Positions 44,994 through 53,964 of a stretch of DNA of 64,000 nt are shown one piece after another; within the stretch, counting starts at the first letter, position 1; each line of letters begins with the position of its first letter. Location: contig NZ_LMJF01000001.1 of the NCBI RefSeq assembly GCF_001429785.1, positions 1,060,474-1,124,473 of the forward strand, read 5' to 3'. A program made the translations under genes and the position numbers. The notes beneath the pieces were generated by a model. That model was not told the origin of the DNA, searched no databases, and saw only the letters and a program-made list of their open reading frames with translations. The DNA is from Lysobacter sp. Root916 (GTDB lineage: Bacteria; Pseudomonadota; Gammaproteobacteria; Xanthomonadales; Xanthomonadaceae).

Positions 44994-47369
44994 TCAGTTC
45001 CTCAGCGGCTTACCGGTCTTGAGCATGTGCGCGATGCGCTCCTGCGTCTTGGGCATCTGCGCCAGGGCGACGAAGTGTTCGCGCTCGAGCTTGAGCAGCC
45101 ATTCCTCGTCGACCAGCGCGCCGCGGTCGACTTCGCCGCCGCAGATCACGGTGGCGATGCGGGTGGCGATCTCGTAGTCGTGCGGCGAGATGAAGCGGCC
45201 TTCCAGCATGTTGACCAGCAGCATCTTGAAGGTCGCGATGCCGACGTCGCCGGCGACCTGGACGCGGCGGCCGGGCAGGGGCGGGCGATAGCCGCTCTCG
45301 GCCAGGGCGCGGGCCTGGGCCTTGGCCACGTGCAGCAGTTCGAAGGCGTTGAACACCACCGCGTCGCCGTCGCGCGCCAGCTTGAGCTCGCGCGCCTCGA
45401 AGGCCGAGGTAGAGACCTTGGCCATGGCCACGGATTCGAACGCGGTCTTGAGCTGGGCTAACACATCGCCGCCCGGGCCGGCCGCGTCGGAGGCGCGCAC
45501 CGCGAACTCCTTCAGGCCGCCGCCGGCCGGCAGCAGGCCAACGCCGGCCTCGACCAGGCCGATGTAGCTTTCCAGCGCGAGCACGCTCTTGGCCGCGTGC
45601 ATCTGGAACTCGCAGCCGCCGCCCAGGGCCAGGCCGCGCACCGCCGCCACCACCGGCACCAGCGAATACTTGATGCGCTGGCTGGTGGCCTGGAAGTTGG
45701 CGACCATGGCCTCGAAGCCCTTGAGATCGCCGGCCTGCAGCAGACCGAGCGCGCCGGACAGGTCGGCGCCGGCCGAGAACGGCTCCTTGGGCTGCCAGAT
45801 CACCACGCCCTTGAACTTCTTTTCGGCGATGCCGATCGCTTCCTGGATGCCGTTGAGCACGTGGTCGTTGACCGTGTGCATCTTGGTCTTGAAGCTGATC
45901 ACCGCGATGTCGTCGCCGTCGTCGGCCCACAGGCGGATGCCGTCGTTCTCGAACACGGTCTGGCCCTGCGAGAACTTCTCGCCGAGCAGGGCGTCGGGGA
46001 AGCGCTGGCGCGCGTAGACCGGGTTGGACGAACGCGCGACCTTGGCGTTACGGCCCGGGCTGTAGCTGCCGTCGGCGCCGTGCACGCCGTCGCGGCCGTC
46101 GAACACCCAGTTCGGCAGCGGCGCGGGCGCCATCGCCTTGCCGGCCACGATGTCCTCGGCGATCCAGTCGGCGACCTGCTTCCAGCCCGCGGCCTGCCAG
46201 GTCTCGAACGGGCCCAGCGACCAGCCGTAGCCCCAGCGCATCGCGAAGTCGACGTCGCGCGCGGTGTCGGCGATCGATTCCAGGTGGAAAGCGCTGTAGT
46301 GGAAGCTGTCGCGGAACACCGCCCACAGGAACTGCGCCTGCGGATGGCTGCTGGCGCGCAGGGCGGCGAACTTCTTGGCCGGGTCGCGCTCCTTGAGCAG
46401 GGCGGCGACGTCGGCATCGAGCTCACCGGCCGAGACGCGGTAGTCCTGCGCCTTGAGGTCGAGCACCAGGATGTCCTTGCCGCGCTTGGTGTACACGCCG
46501 GCGCCGGTCTTCTGGCCCAGCGCGCCCTTTTCGATCAGCGCGGCCAGCCACTTGGGCGCCTTGAAGTACTGATGCCACGGGTCGTCGGGCAGGGTGTCGG
46601 CCATGGTCTTGATGACATGGGCCATGGTGTCCAGGCCGACCACGTCGGCGGTGCGGTAGGTCGCCGACTTCGGGCGCCCGATCGCCGGACCGGTCAGGGC
46701 GTCGACGGTGTCGAAGCCCAGGCCGAACTGCTCGGTGTGGTGCATCGCGGCCAGCATCGAGAACACGCCGATGCGGTTGCCGATGAAGTTCGGGGTGTCC
46801 TTGGCGATCACCACGCCCTTGCCCAGGGTGGTGGTGAGGAAGGTTTCCAGGCCCTCGAGCACGCTGGCGTCGGTGCCGCGGGCCGGGATCAGCTCGGCCA
46901 GGTGCATGTAGCGCGGCGGGTTGAAGAAGTGCACGCCCAGGAAGCGGTGGCGCAGTTCCTCGGGCAGGACTTCGGCCAGCTTGTTGATGCCCAGGCCGGA
47001 GGTATTGGAGGCCAGCACGGTGTGCGCGGCCACGAACGGCGCGATCTTCTTGTACAGGTCCTGCTTCCAGTCCATGCGCTCGGCGATGGCCTCGATGATC
47101 AGGTCGCAGTCGCGCAGCTGTTCCAGGCCGGTCTCGTAGTTGGCCGCGCTGATGCGCTCGGCCAAGCCCTTGGCGGCGAGCGGGGCGGGGCTGAGCTTGC
47201 CCAGGTTGGCGATCGCCTTGGCGACGATGCCGTTGGGGTCGCCCTCCTTGGCCGGCAGGTCGAACAGCACCGTGTCGACGCCCGCGTTGGTCAGGTGCGC
47301 GGCGATCTGCGCGCCCATGACGCCGGCGCCCAGGACCGCGGCACGGCGGACAAGCAATTTATTAGACAT
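44994..47369 (-). CDS. 3-hydroxyacyl-CoA dehydrogenase / enoyl-CoA hydratase, FadN type
   Basis: 791 residues from the ATG at 47369; AGGAG lies nine bases upstream, whereas the TTG three codons earlier would touch it. Domain order is dehydrogenase first (VLGAGVMGAQIAAHLTNAG, ASNTSGLGI, GVHFFNPPRYMHL, DTPNFIGNRIGV), then hydratase (SAGADLSGALGLL near 560 and GLALGGGCEFQMHA near 605). In E. coli FadB the hydratase comes first, so this is the FadN plan known from Bacillus. It performs two middle steps of beta-oxidation. It is preceded by the PsrA-like repressor gene and followed by fadA. Confidence 0.94.
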   Translation of the reverse strand: MSNKLLVRRAAVLGAGVMGAQIAAHLTNAGVDTVLFDLPAKEGDPNGIVAKAIANLGKLSPAPLAAKGLAERISAANYETGLEQLRDCDLIIEAIAERMDWKQDLYKKIAPFVAAHTVLASNTSGLGINKLAEVLPEELRHRFLGVHFFNPPRYMHLAELIPARGTDASVLEGLETFLTTTLGKGVVIAKDTPNFIGNRIGVFSMLAAMHHTEQFGLGFDTVDALTGPAIGRPKSATYRTADVVGLDTMAHVIKTMADTLPDDPWHQYFKAPKWLAALIEKGALGQKTGAGVYTKRGKDILVLDLKAQDYRVSAGELDADVAALLKERDPAKKFAALRASSHPQAQFLWAVFRDSFHYSAFHLESIADTARDVDFAMRWGYGWSLGPFETWQAAGWKQVADWIAEDIVAGKAMAPAPLPNWVFDGRDGVHGADGSYSPGRNAKVARSSNPVYARQRFPDALLGEKFSQGQTVFENDGIRLWADDGDDIAVISFKTKMHTVNDHVLNGIQEAIGIAEKKFKGVVIWQPKEPFSAGADLSGALGLLQAGDLKGFEAMVANFQATSQRIKYSLVPVVAAVRGLALGGGCEFQMHAAKSVLALESYIGLVEAGVGLLPAGGGLKEFAVRASDAAGPGGDVLAQLKTAFESVAMAKVSTSAFEARELKLARDGDAVVFNAFELLHVAKAQARALAESGYRPPLPGRRVQVAGDVGIATFKMLLVNMLEGRFISPHDYEIATRIATVICGGEVDRGALVDEEWLLKLEREHFVALAQMPKTQERIAHMLKTGKPLRN

Positions 47370-47486
47370 CGTCTGCAACTCCTTGGATTGATTGCATTTA
47401 TGTTGCAGCGTCCGGACGGAAACGGAAGCGAGGGCCCCGATGGGGTCGCCCGGACGCGACAGGAAAAAAGCGGCTGGGCGTGGCGC

Positions 47487-48107
47487 TCAGCTCTTGAAGC
47501 CGGCGGCGGCGAAGCGGATCAGTTCGCGGCCCGCACGTTCACGATGCGCCGCCTCGGTGACACCGGCGGGACGCTTGATCAGGCCGAAATCGGCCATGGC
47601 ATAGGTCAGGGCGCCGGCCAGGAAGTCCAGGCGCCAGTACAGCTCTTCCTTGCTCAGGCCCGGCACCGCGGCCGCGATCGCCTTGGCGAACTCGCGCAGC
47701 ACGTGGCCGTAATGGTCGGACAGGAACTTGCGCAGGCTGTCGTTCTTCTCGGCATAGGCGCGGGCGACCACGCGCACGAAGGCGGCGCCGCCGTGGCGGT
47801 CCTGGGCCAAGGCCAGGGCCGGCTCCACGAACGCGGCCAGGATCGGATCCAGCTCGCCCGGATGCTGCTGCACGGCCTCCTGCAGGGCGCTCAGGCGCTG
47901 CCGGCTCATGTCGTCCATGCGTCGGCGGAACACCTCGTTGACCAGGTTTTCCTTGCTGCCGAAGTGGTAGTTGACCGCCGCGATGTTGACGTCGGCGCGG
48001 CTGGTCACCTGGCGCAACGAAGTGCCGGTGAAGCCGAACTGGGCGAACAGTTCCTCGGCGGCGCCGAGAATGCGGTCCTTGGTGGAGAAATGCGCGGTGG
48101 CGGCCAT
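47487..48107 (-). CDS. PsrA-like TetR-family repressor of fatty acid degradation
   Basis: 206 residues. The helix-turn-helix is TSLRQVTSRADVNIAAVNYHF then GSKENLVNEVFRRR, the wording of the PsrA/CerR branch. PsrA senses long-chain acyl groups and represses beta-oxidation genes. Here the two genes downstream on the same strand are a FadN-type enzyme and fadA, which fits. A perfect palindrome of the PsrA type sits at 48129-48146, 21 bases before the ATG, overlapping the -10 box, so the gene most likely represses itself and perhaps the whole unit. Assignment to PsrA is by resemblance and context. Confidence 0.9.
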   Translation of the reverse strand: MAATAHFSTKDRILGAAEELFAQFGFTGTSLRQVTSRADVNIAAVNYHFGSKENLVNEVFRRRMDDMSRQRLSALQEAVQQHPGELDPILAAFVEPALALAQDRHGGAAFVRVVARAYAEKNDSLRKFLSDHYGHVLREFAKAIAAAVPGLSKEELYWRLDFLAGALTYAMADFGLIKRPAGVTEAAHRERAGRELIRFAAAGFKS

Positions 48108-48128
48108 GGGGCTCCGGGGCTGGGCTGA

Positions 48129-48146
48129 ATCAAACGCTTGTTTGAT
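48129..48146. promoter_or_regulatory. PsrA-type operator palindrome
   Basis: ATCAAAC-GCTT-GTTTGAT is a perfect 7+4+7 inverted repeat. The core CAAAC-N4-GTTTG matches the PsrA consensus I recall from Pseudomonas. It overlaps the -10 element of the adjacent promoter candidate. Confidence 0.8.
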
Positions 48147-48174
48147 CCTAGTCCCGCCCCGGCCGGATCGTCAA
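48145..48174 (-). promoter_or_regulatory. promoter candidate for the PsrA-like gene
   Basis: On the minus strand TTGACG (48169-48174) and TAGGAT (48145-48150) are 18 bases apart, five and four matches to consensus. The operator covers the -10 box and the expected start point. Confidence 0.6.
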
Positions 48175-48242
48175 CGGATTTTCAGCACAACCGTGCAAAT
48201 CGCCTGACCGATCCGGTAGAATTACCGTAGCCATATTGGCTA

Positions 48243-48276
48243 AACCCGCGTCCTGTCGCGGGTTTTCTGTTATTCT
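48243..48276 (+). terminator. terminator-like hairpin in the ndk leader
   Basis: AACCCGCG (48243-48250) and CGCGGGTT (48257-48264) pair around a six-base loop and are followed by TTCTGTTATTCT. TAGAAT at 48217-48222 could be a -10 box in front, making this an attenuator 50 bases ahead of ndk. Alternatively it stops transcription entering from upstream. Confidence 0.5.
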
Positions 48277-48325
48277 CGGGCCCTCGCAAGGAAGCAGCAG
48301 CGGCCCGCCTACCCGGAGAATTTCC

Positions 48326-48751
48326 ATGGCGCTGGAGCGCACCCTGTCCATCATCAAGCCCGACGCCGTCGCCAAGAACGTCATCGGTGAGATCTACACG
48401 CGCTTCGAGAAGGCGGGCCTGAAGGTCGTCGCCTCCAAGATGAAGCACCTCTCCAAGCAGGAAGCCGAAGGTTTCTACGCCGTGCACCGCGAGCGTCCGT
48501 TCTTCGCCGCCCTGGTCGAATTCATGATCAGCGGCCCGGTGGTGATCCAGGCGCTGCAGGGCGAGAACGCCGTGCTCAAGCACCGCGACCTGATGGGCGC
48601 GACCAATCCGAAGGACGCCGCGCCGGGCACGATCCGCGCCGACTTCGCCGACAGCATCGATGCCAATGCCGTGCACGGCTCGGACAGCCTGGAGAACGCC
48701 GCGATCGAAATCGCGTACTTCTTCCCGGCCACCGACGTCTACGCGCGCTAA
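48326..48751 (+). CDS. ndk: nucleoside diphosphate kinase
   Basis: Moves the gamma-phosphate among nucleoside triphosphates. 141 residues, the normal length. The phosphorylated His is in NAVHGSDS near residue 117; [36 protein letters not shown] and [15 protein letters not shown] are the standard blocks. CCGGAGAA lies before the ATG. rlmN starts six bases after its stop, so the two share a transcript, a pairing seen widely in gammaproteobacteria. Confidence 0.97.
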   Translation: MALERTLSIIKPDAVAKNVIGEIYTRFEKAGLKVVASKMKHLSKQEAEGFYAVHRERPFFAALVEFMISGPVVIQALQGENAVLKHRDLMGATNPKDAAPGTIRADFADSIDANAVHGSDSLENAAIEIAYFFPATDVYAR

Positions 48752-48757
48752 ATCGCC

Positions 48758-50041
48758 GTGACCGAGCTGCGCGCCAACACGAACGATCTTCCGCACGCCG
48801 GCGACGCGCCGGCGGCGGCAACGCCCGTGAGCGCGCAAGCCCTCGCCAACGACGTCGCGATCGCGGCGGCGCAGCCGGCCACGCCCGGCTACGTCGCCGT
48901 CGATCCGAGCAAGACCAATCTGTTCGATCTCGACCGCGTGTCGCTGGAAGATTTCTTCGAGCAGACCCTGGGCGAGAAGCGCTTCCGCGCGCACCAGGTG
49001 ATGAAGTGGATCCACCACCGCTACGTCACCGATTTCAACGACATGACCGACCTGGGCAAGGCGCTGCGCGCCAAGCTCGAGCAGCATGCGCAGGTGCGCG
49101 TGCCGCAAGTCGTGTTCGACAAGGCCTCGACCGACGGCACCCACAAGTGGCTGCTGGGCATGGACCCCAAGAACGCGATCGAAACGGTGTTCATCCCCGA
49201 CAAAGGCCGCGGCACCCTGTGCGTGTCCTCGCAGGTCGGCTGCGCCCTGAACTGCCAGTTCTGCTCCACCGCCACCCAGGGCTTCAACCGCAACCTGTCG
49301 ACCGCCGAGATCATCGGCCAGGTCTGGGTGGCGGCGCGCCATCTGGGCAACGTCCCGCATCAGCAGCGCAAGCTCACCAACGTGGTGATGATGGGCATGG
49401 GCGAGCCGCTGGCGAATTTCGACAACGTCGTGCGCGCCATGAGCATCATGCGCGACGACCTGGGCTACGGCCTGGCCAACAAGCGCGTGACCCTGTCCAC
49501 CGCCGGCATGGTGCCGATGATCGACAAGCTGGGCGAAGTCAGCGACGTCTCGCTGGCGGTCTCGCTGCACGCGGCCAACGACGAGTTGCGCAGCGAACTG
49601 GTCCCGCTCAACAAGAAGTACCCGATCGCGCAGTTGATGGAAGCCTGCGTGCGTTACGCGCTGCGCAAGCGCGGCACCTCGGTGACCTTCGAGTACACCC
49701 TGATGAAGGGCGTCAACGACCAGCCCCAGCACGCGCGTCAGCTGCTGCGTCTGCTGCGTCAGTTCGACAACGCGGTGCAGATGAAGGACGCCGCCAAGGT
49801 CAACCTGATCCCGTTCAATCCGTTCCCGGGCACGCGCTTCGAGCGCCCGGACGACGCCGCGATCCGCAGCTTCCAGAAGCTGCTCAACGACGCCGGCATG
49901 ATCGCGCCGGTGCGCCGCACCCGCGGTGACGACATCGACGCGGCCTGCGGCCAGCTCAAGGGCCAGGTCATGGACCGGACCCGGCGTCAGGCCGAATTCC
50001 GCAAGAAACTCGAATCTCAAGGGCTGGGCGATGCGGCTTGA
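48758..50041 (+). CDS. rlmN: 23S rRNA/tRNA (adenine-C2) methyltransferase RlmN
   Basis: Radical-SAM enzyme that methylates A2503 of 23S rRNA and A37 of some tRNAs. 427 residues from a GTG six bases after ndk. The first 50 residues are an Ala/Pro-rich extension absent from E. coli RlmN. The iron-sulfur motif is [15 protein letters not shown] (about 162-176), with [15 protein letters not shown] behind it and the second catalytic Cys probably in the C-terminal ACGQLKG. The stop overlaps the pilF start. Confidence 0.97.
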   Translation: MTELRANTNDLPHAGDAPAAATPVSAQALANDVAIAAAQPATPGYVAVDPSKTNLFDLDRVSLEDFFEQTLGEKRFRAHQVMKWIHHRYVTDFNDMTDLGKALRAKLEQHAQVRVPQVVFDKASTDGTHKWLLGMDPKNAIETVFIPDKGRGTLCVSSQVGCALNCQFCSTATQGFNRNLSTAEIIGQVWVAARHLGNVPHQQRKLTNVVMMGMGEPLANFDNVVRAMSIMRDDLGYGLANKRVTLSTAGMVPMIDKLGEVSDVSLAVSLHAANDELRSELVPLNKKYPIAQLMEACVRYALRKRGTSVTFEYTLMKGVNDQPQHARQLLRLLRQFDNAVQMKDAAKVNLIPFNPFPGTRFERPDDAAIRSFQKLLNDAGMIAPVRRTRGDDIDAACGQLKGQVMDRTRRQAEFRKKLESQGLGDAA

Positions 50042-50876
50042 AGGACGTCCGCTGTGGGTCAAGTGGCCGCTGTTGGCGGCGCTGATCGCGCTCGCCGCGA
50101 TCTCGCTGTCCGGCTGCAAGCGCCTGACCTTCGTGCGGCCGAACTTCGATAAGGCCAAGTACGAGCACACCGGGCCCGACTACGCGGTGCGCGACGACAA
50201 GCGCACCAAGGACGCTTCCTCGGCGCGCACCCGGGTCCAGCTGGCCCAGGCCGCGCTGCGCAACGGCGACCTCGACGGCGCCGAGCGCGACGCCCGCACC
50301 GCGCTCAAGGCCGACCCGCGCTCGGTCGACGCCATCACCATCCTGGGCGCGGTCGCCGAACGCCGTGGCGACATGGCCGGGGCAGGGCAGCACTACAAAA
50401 AGGCGGTCGATCTCGCGCCCGAGCGCGGCGCTTTCCTCAACAACTACGGCGCCTGGCTGTGCGCCAGCGGCCACGCCGCCGAATCGCTGAGCTGGTTCGA
50501 CCGCGCCCTGGCCGACAGCGCCTACGCCACCCCGACCGCGGCGCTGGCCAATGCCGGCAGCTGCGCCGCCACCGCCGGCCAGACCCAGCGCGCCGAGCGC
50601 GACCTGCGTACCGCGCTGGCGCTGGACGCCAACAACGCGCTGGCCCTGGGCGGCCTGGCGCGGATCGAGCTGCAGCAGGGCAATGCCTTCGAGGCCCGGG
50701 CTTTTTCTGAACGCAGGCTGGCTGCCGCCCCGGCGGATCCGGACGCGCTGGTGCTTGCGTCACAAATCGAACAAAAACTCGGCGACACGGCTGCCGCCGC
50801 AAGATACGTTCAGCGTCTACGGGCGGAGTTCCCTGACGCGCAGGGCTCCGGGACAGGGGATGACGGTAAGCGATGA
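50031..50876 (+). CDS. pilF: type IV pilus biogenesis lipoprotein PilF/PilW
   Basis: 281 residues starting inside the rlmN 3' end. The N-terminus is a lipoprotein signal ending LSGC (Cys near residue 29), so the protein is probably tethered in the outer membrane. TPR repeats follow ([60 protein letters not shown]). PilF helps the secretin PilQ to multimerise. rlmN-pilF-rodZ is the common order. The stop overlaps the rodZ-like start (ATGA). Confidence 0.93.
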   Translation: MRLEGRPLWVKWPLLAALIALAAISLSGCKRLTFVRPNFDKAKYEHTGPDYAVRDDKRTKDASSARTRVQLAQAALRNGDLDGAERDARTALKADPRSVDAITILGAVAERRGDMAGAGQHYKKAVDLAPERGAFLNNYGAWLCASGHAAESLSWFDRALADSAYATPTAALANAGSCAATAGQTQRAERDLRTALALDANNALALGGLARIELQQGNAFEARAFSERRLAAAPADPDALVLASQIEQKLGDTAAAARYVQRLRAEFPDAQGSGTGDDGKR

Positions 50877-51691
50877 TGCTTTCTAACGAAGTCGCGCCTG
50901 ACGGCGGGGGTAGCTGTGGCGCGCGCCTGAAACTCGCCCGCGAACGGGCCGGTCTGTCGCACGCGGACGTGTCCGCGCGCCTCAAGATGCCGACCCGCGT
51001 GGTGCAGGCGCTGGAAGAGGACGACCTGTCGCGCATCGGCGCGCCGGTGTTCGTGCGCGGCCAACTGCGCAGCTATGCGCGCCTGCTCGGGGTCGATCTG
51101 GAACCCGAACTCGACCGCGTCGCCGTCGCCCAACTGGCGCCGTCGCAGCTGGTCAGCCACACCCACACGCCGCGCTACCGCCGCGTGTTCGAACAGGCCA
51201 CCCGCCGCGCGATCTACATCGTGCTGACCGCCGCGATCGCGGTGCCGGTCTGGCTGGCCACGCGTCCGCACCTGGACAGCAACCTGGCCGTGCAGTCGCT
51301 GGACGTGCCGGCCAGCGCGCTGAGCGCCGGCGCCACGCCCTCCACCGAACCCGCCGCCGCGGCCCAGCGCACCCCGCTGATCGCCTCGATGGCGCCGCTG
51401 CCGGCCGCGCCGGCGGCGCAAGCGCAGACCGCCTTGTCGCTGAACTTCACCGGCGACAGCTGGGTGCAGGTCTACGCGACCGACGGCAGCACCCTGGAAC
51501 AGGGCCTGCTAGGCGCCGGCGAACGCCGCAGCTACGCCGCCGGCGAAGTCGCGCGCGTGGTGCTGGGCAACTCGTCCGCGGTCGAAGTGCAGCAGGCGGG
51601 CCAACCCGTCGATCTGGCGCCGTTCAGCCGCGCGAACGTCGCGCGCTTTACGCTATCCTCTGACGGTTCCCTCGCGCCGGTCTCCGACTGA
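50873..51691 (+). CDS. rodZ: RodZ-like helix-turn-helix membrane protein
   Basis: 272 residues, shorter than E. coli RodZ (about 337). The N-terminal Cro-type HTH (LKLARERAGLSHADVSARLK, VVQALEEDD, VRGQLRSYARLLG) is followed by a single membrane helix (AIYIVLTAAIAVPVWLA, about 115-131), an Ala/Pro linker, and the periplasmic DUF4115-type beta domain (SLNFTGDSWVQVYATDGS, AGERRSYAAGEVARVVLG). RodZ links MreB to the cell-shape machinery. The gene follows pilF as in most relatives. Confidence 0.92.
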   Translation: MMLSNEVAPDGGGSCGARLKLARERAGLSHADVSARLKMPTRVVQALEEDDLSRIGAPVFVRGQLRSYARLLGVDLEPELDRVAVAQLAPSQLVSHTHTPRYRRVFEQATRRAIYIVLTAAIAVPVWLATRPHLDSNLAVQSLDVPASALSAGATPSTEPAAAAQRTPLIASMAPLPAAPAAQAQTALSLNFTGDSWVQVYATDGSTLEQGLLGAGERRSYAAGEVARVVLGNSSAVEVQQAGQPVDLAPFSRANVARFTLSSDGSLAPVSD

Positions 51692-51805
51692 CCCGCGACG
51701 CGGGTCTGCGCATGCCCCGGTAATCCGGCATGTCCCTCACTGGCCCGCACTGCGGGCCGGTTATATTCCTTTGGGCTCCAGCCGGTCGGCGGAGCGAGAT
51801 GAACG

Positions 51806-52435
51806 ATGGCGATCGACGATCTGGCTGACGAACACGAACAAAGCGAACGCGTACTGGAGTGGCTGCGCCGCAACGGCGCCGGACTGATCGGCGGCATCGC
51901 CCTGGGCTTGGCCGCGATCGGCGGTTGGAAGTGGTGGGAGAACCATCAGGTCCAGCAGCAGGCGCAAATCGCCAACCAGTATCAGGCCGCGCTCGACGCG
52001 ATCGAGGCCAAGGACAAGGGCGCCGAAGCCAAGGTCAAGGCGCTGGGCCAGAACACCTATCACACGCTCGCCGCGCTGCGTCTGGCGCAGTCGCAGGTGG
52101 TCGCCAACCAGCGCGACGCCGCGATCGCGACCCTGCGCTCGATCCAGAGCGACGAGCCGGCCATCGCCGAGATCGTCAATCTGCGCCTGGCGCGTCTGTT
52201 GATCGACGCCAAGCAGGCCGACGCCGCGCTCAAGCTGCTGGCCAACGCAACCACGCCCACCGCCATCGCGGTGCGCGGCGACGCGCAACTGGCCCTGGGC
52301 CAGCGCGCCAAGGCGCAGGAAGCGTATACGCAGGCGATGACCAAGCTGGACGTGGCCTCGCCGCAGCGCCGCCTGCTCGAACTCAAGCTCACCGAAGCCG
52401 GCGGTTCCCCGGTCAAGCCCGAGGCCAAGTCTTGA
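51806..52435 (+). CDS. yfgM: YfgM-like periplasmic chaperone / SecYEG ancillary subunit
   Basis: 209 residues. A short cytoplasmic start (MAIDDLADEHEQSERVLEWL) precedes a membrane helix (GLIGGIALGLAAIGGWKWW, about 28-46) and a TPR-like periplasmic part with helices of alternating Ala and Leu. This is the YfgM plan. In E. coli it works with PpiD at the Sec translocon. In many gammaproteobacteria ispG and hisS lie between rodZ and this gene; here they are not present. It overlaps bamB by one base (TGATG). Confidence 0.93.
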   Translation: MAIDDLADEHEQSERVLEWLRRNGAGLIGGIALGLAAIGGWKWWENHQVQQQAQIANQYQAALDAIEAKDKGAEAKVKALGQNTYHTLAALRLAQSQVVANQRDAAIATLRSIQSDEPAIAEIVNLRLARLLIDAKQADAALKLLANATTPTAIAVRGDAQLALGQRAKAQEAYTQAMTKLDVASPQRRLLELKLTEAGGSPVKPEAKS

Positions 52436-53670
52436 TGAAGGTTGCAGCCATGCCCCCCAGCCGCACCGTAGTCCGCGTTTCCGCCGTCCTGATGTGCGCT
52501 TTCGCGCTGGCCGGCTGCTCCACCGTCAAGGGCTGGTTCGGCGGTAGCAAGAAGGACGACGGCAAGCCCAACGAGCCGGTCGAACTGACCGACATCACCC
52601 CGACCGCCAACGTCGCCAAGCTGTGGTCGACGCATGCCGGCAAGGGCGAGGACCGCATGGGCGTGCGCCAGGGCCCGGCCATCGCCGACGGCCGCGTCTA
52701 CGCCGCCGCGATCGAGGGCGGCGTGCACGCCTTCGACCTGCAGACCGGCAAGTCGATCTGGGACTACCTGCCGATGCGTCAGGGCGAGGACGCCAAGAAG
52801 AAGGACAAGGACATCCGCCTCTCCGGCGGCCCCGGCGTAGGCGAAGGCCTGGTCGTGGTCGGCAGCCTGGAAGGCGACGTGATCGCGCTGGACGCCGCCA
52901 GCGGCGCCGAGAAGTGGCGCGCCAAGGTCGGCAACGAAGTCATCGCCGCGCCCGCCGTCGGCATGGGCCTGGTGTTCGTGCGTTCCAACGACGGCCGCCT
53001 GAGCGCGTTCGACGCCGCCAGCGGCGAGCGCCGCTGGTTCTGGACCCGCGACGTGCCGATGCTGTCGCTGCGCGGCAACGACGCGCCGGTGCTGGGCCCG
53101 GGCTTCGTCTTCGTCGGCAACGACGACGGCACCGTGGTCGCGCTGTCGGCCACCGACGGCCGCCCGATGTGGGAACAGGCCGTGTCGCAGCCGGAAGGCC
53201 GCACCGAGCTGGACCGCATGGCCGACATCGACGGCACCCCGGTGCTGGAAGGCAGCACGCTGTACGCAAGCAGCTTCAAGAAGCAGACCCTGGCGATCGA
53301 CGGCCCCAGCGGCCGCCCGATGTGGAACAGCGAGCACGGCGGCGCCGGCCGGATCGGCGTCAGCGCCGACCGTCTGGTCGTCACCGATCCCACCGGCACC
53401 GTGTTCGGCCTGGACAAGGCCGGCGGCAGCGCGATGTGGCAGCAGGCCGGCCTGGCCCGTCGCAACGTCACCGGCGCCGCGATCCAGGGCGATTACGCCG
53501 TGGTCGGCGACTTCGACGGCTACGTGCATTGGCTGAAGCTCGACAACGGCGAGTTCGCCGCGCGTCAGCGCGTCGGCGGCAAGGCCCTGCGCGCCGCGCC
53601 GGTGGTCTCCGACGGCGTCCTGGTGGTGCAGAACGTCGAAGGCGAGCTGACCGCGTTCAAGCTGCAGTAA
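52435..53670 (+). CDS. bamB: outer membrane protein assembly factor BamB
   Basis: 411 residues. The lipoprotein signal ends LAGC (Cys near residue 28). A beta-propeller of PQQ-like repeats follows, visible as recurring GxVxAxDxxxGxxxW units (VHAFDLQTGKSIWDYL, VIALDAASGAEKWRAK, LSAFDAASGERRWFW, VVALSATDGRPMWE, VFGLDKAGGSAMW). BamB is an outer-membrane lipoprotein facing the periplasm and binds BamA. It follows yfgM and precedes der, as is conserved. Confidence 0.96.
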   Translation: MKVAAMPPSRTVVRVSAVLMCAFALAGCSTVKGWFGGSKKDDGKPNEPVELTDITPTANVAKLWSTHAGKGEDRMGVRQGPAIADGRVYAAAIEGGVHAFDLQTGKSIWDYLPMRQGEDAKKKDKDIRLSGGPGVGEGLVVVGSLEGDVIALDAASGAEKWRAKVGNEVIAAPAVGMGLVFVRSNDGRLSAFDAASGERRWFWTRDVPMLSLRGNDAPVLGPGFVFVGNDDGTVVALSATDGRPMWEQAVSQPEGRTELDRMADIDGTPVLEGSTLYASSFKKQTLAIDGPSGRPMWNSEHGGAGRIGVSADRLVVTDPTGTVFGLDKAGGSAMWQQAGLARRNVTGAAIQGDYAVVGDFDGYVHWLKLDNGEFAARQRVGGKALRAAPVVSDGVLVVQNVEGELTAFKLQ

Positions 53671-53957
53671 AGCCGGGATTCGGGATTCGGGAGTAGGGAT
53701 TCGCAAGAGCGGATCCCGAAGCGGCGCGGTTTGCGCCGTTCGGCTCGACCCACCGTCAGGTAGGGCCCGGGCGGCGTATGCCGCTCCGGGCCGTTCGTTT
53801 GTGGCCTTTAAGCGCGCCCTTTACCAGCGCGGCAAAACGCCGGGGCGGCCGCTCTGGCACTATGTACCGCTATGCCCCTCGGAAATCCGGCCGCGAGCCC
53901 CTGGGCTCCGCGCTTGTGCTTTTCCGAATCCCGAATCCCGATTCCCAAATCCCGGCT
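53671..53957. repeat. paired GGGATTCGGGATTCG repeat between bamB and der
   Basis: Left arm 53671-53703 (AGCCGGGATTCGGGATTCGG and on) begins at the base after the bamB stop. Right arm 53925-53957 (CGAATCCCGAATCCCGATTC and on) ends a few bases before der. The arms are 33 bases, largely complementary, and belong to the same family as 44836-44993. The centre holds a terminator (53764-53800) and no gene. Confidence 0.85.
53764..53800 (+). terminator. intrinsic terminator after bamB
   Basis: GGCCCGG (53764-53770) pairs with CCGGGCC (53786-53792) and CGGC with GCCG inside, with a small internal bulge and GTAT loop; GTTCGTTTG follows. Confidence 0.6.
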
Positions 53958-53964
53958 CTAAATC

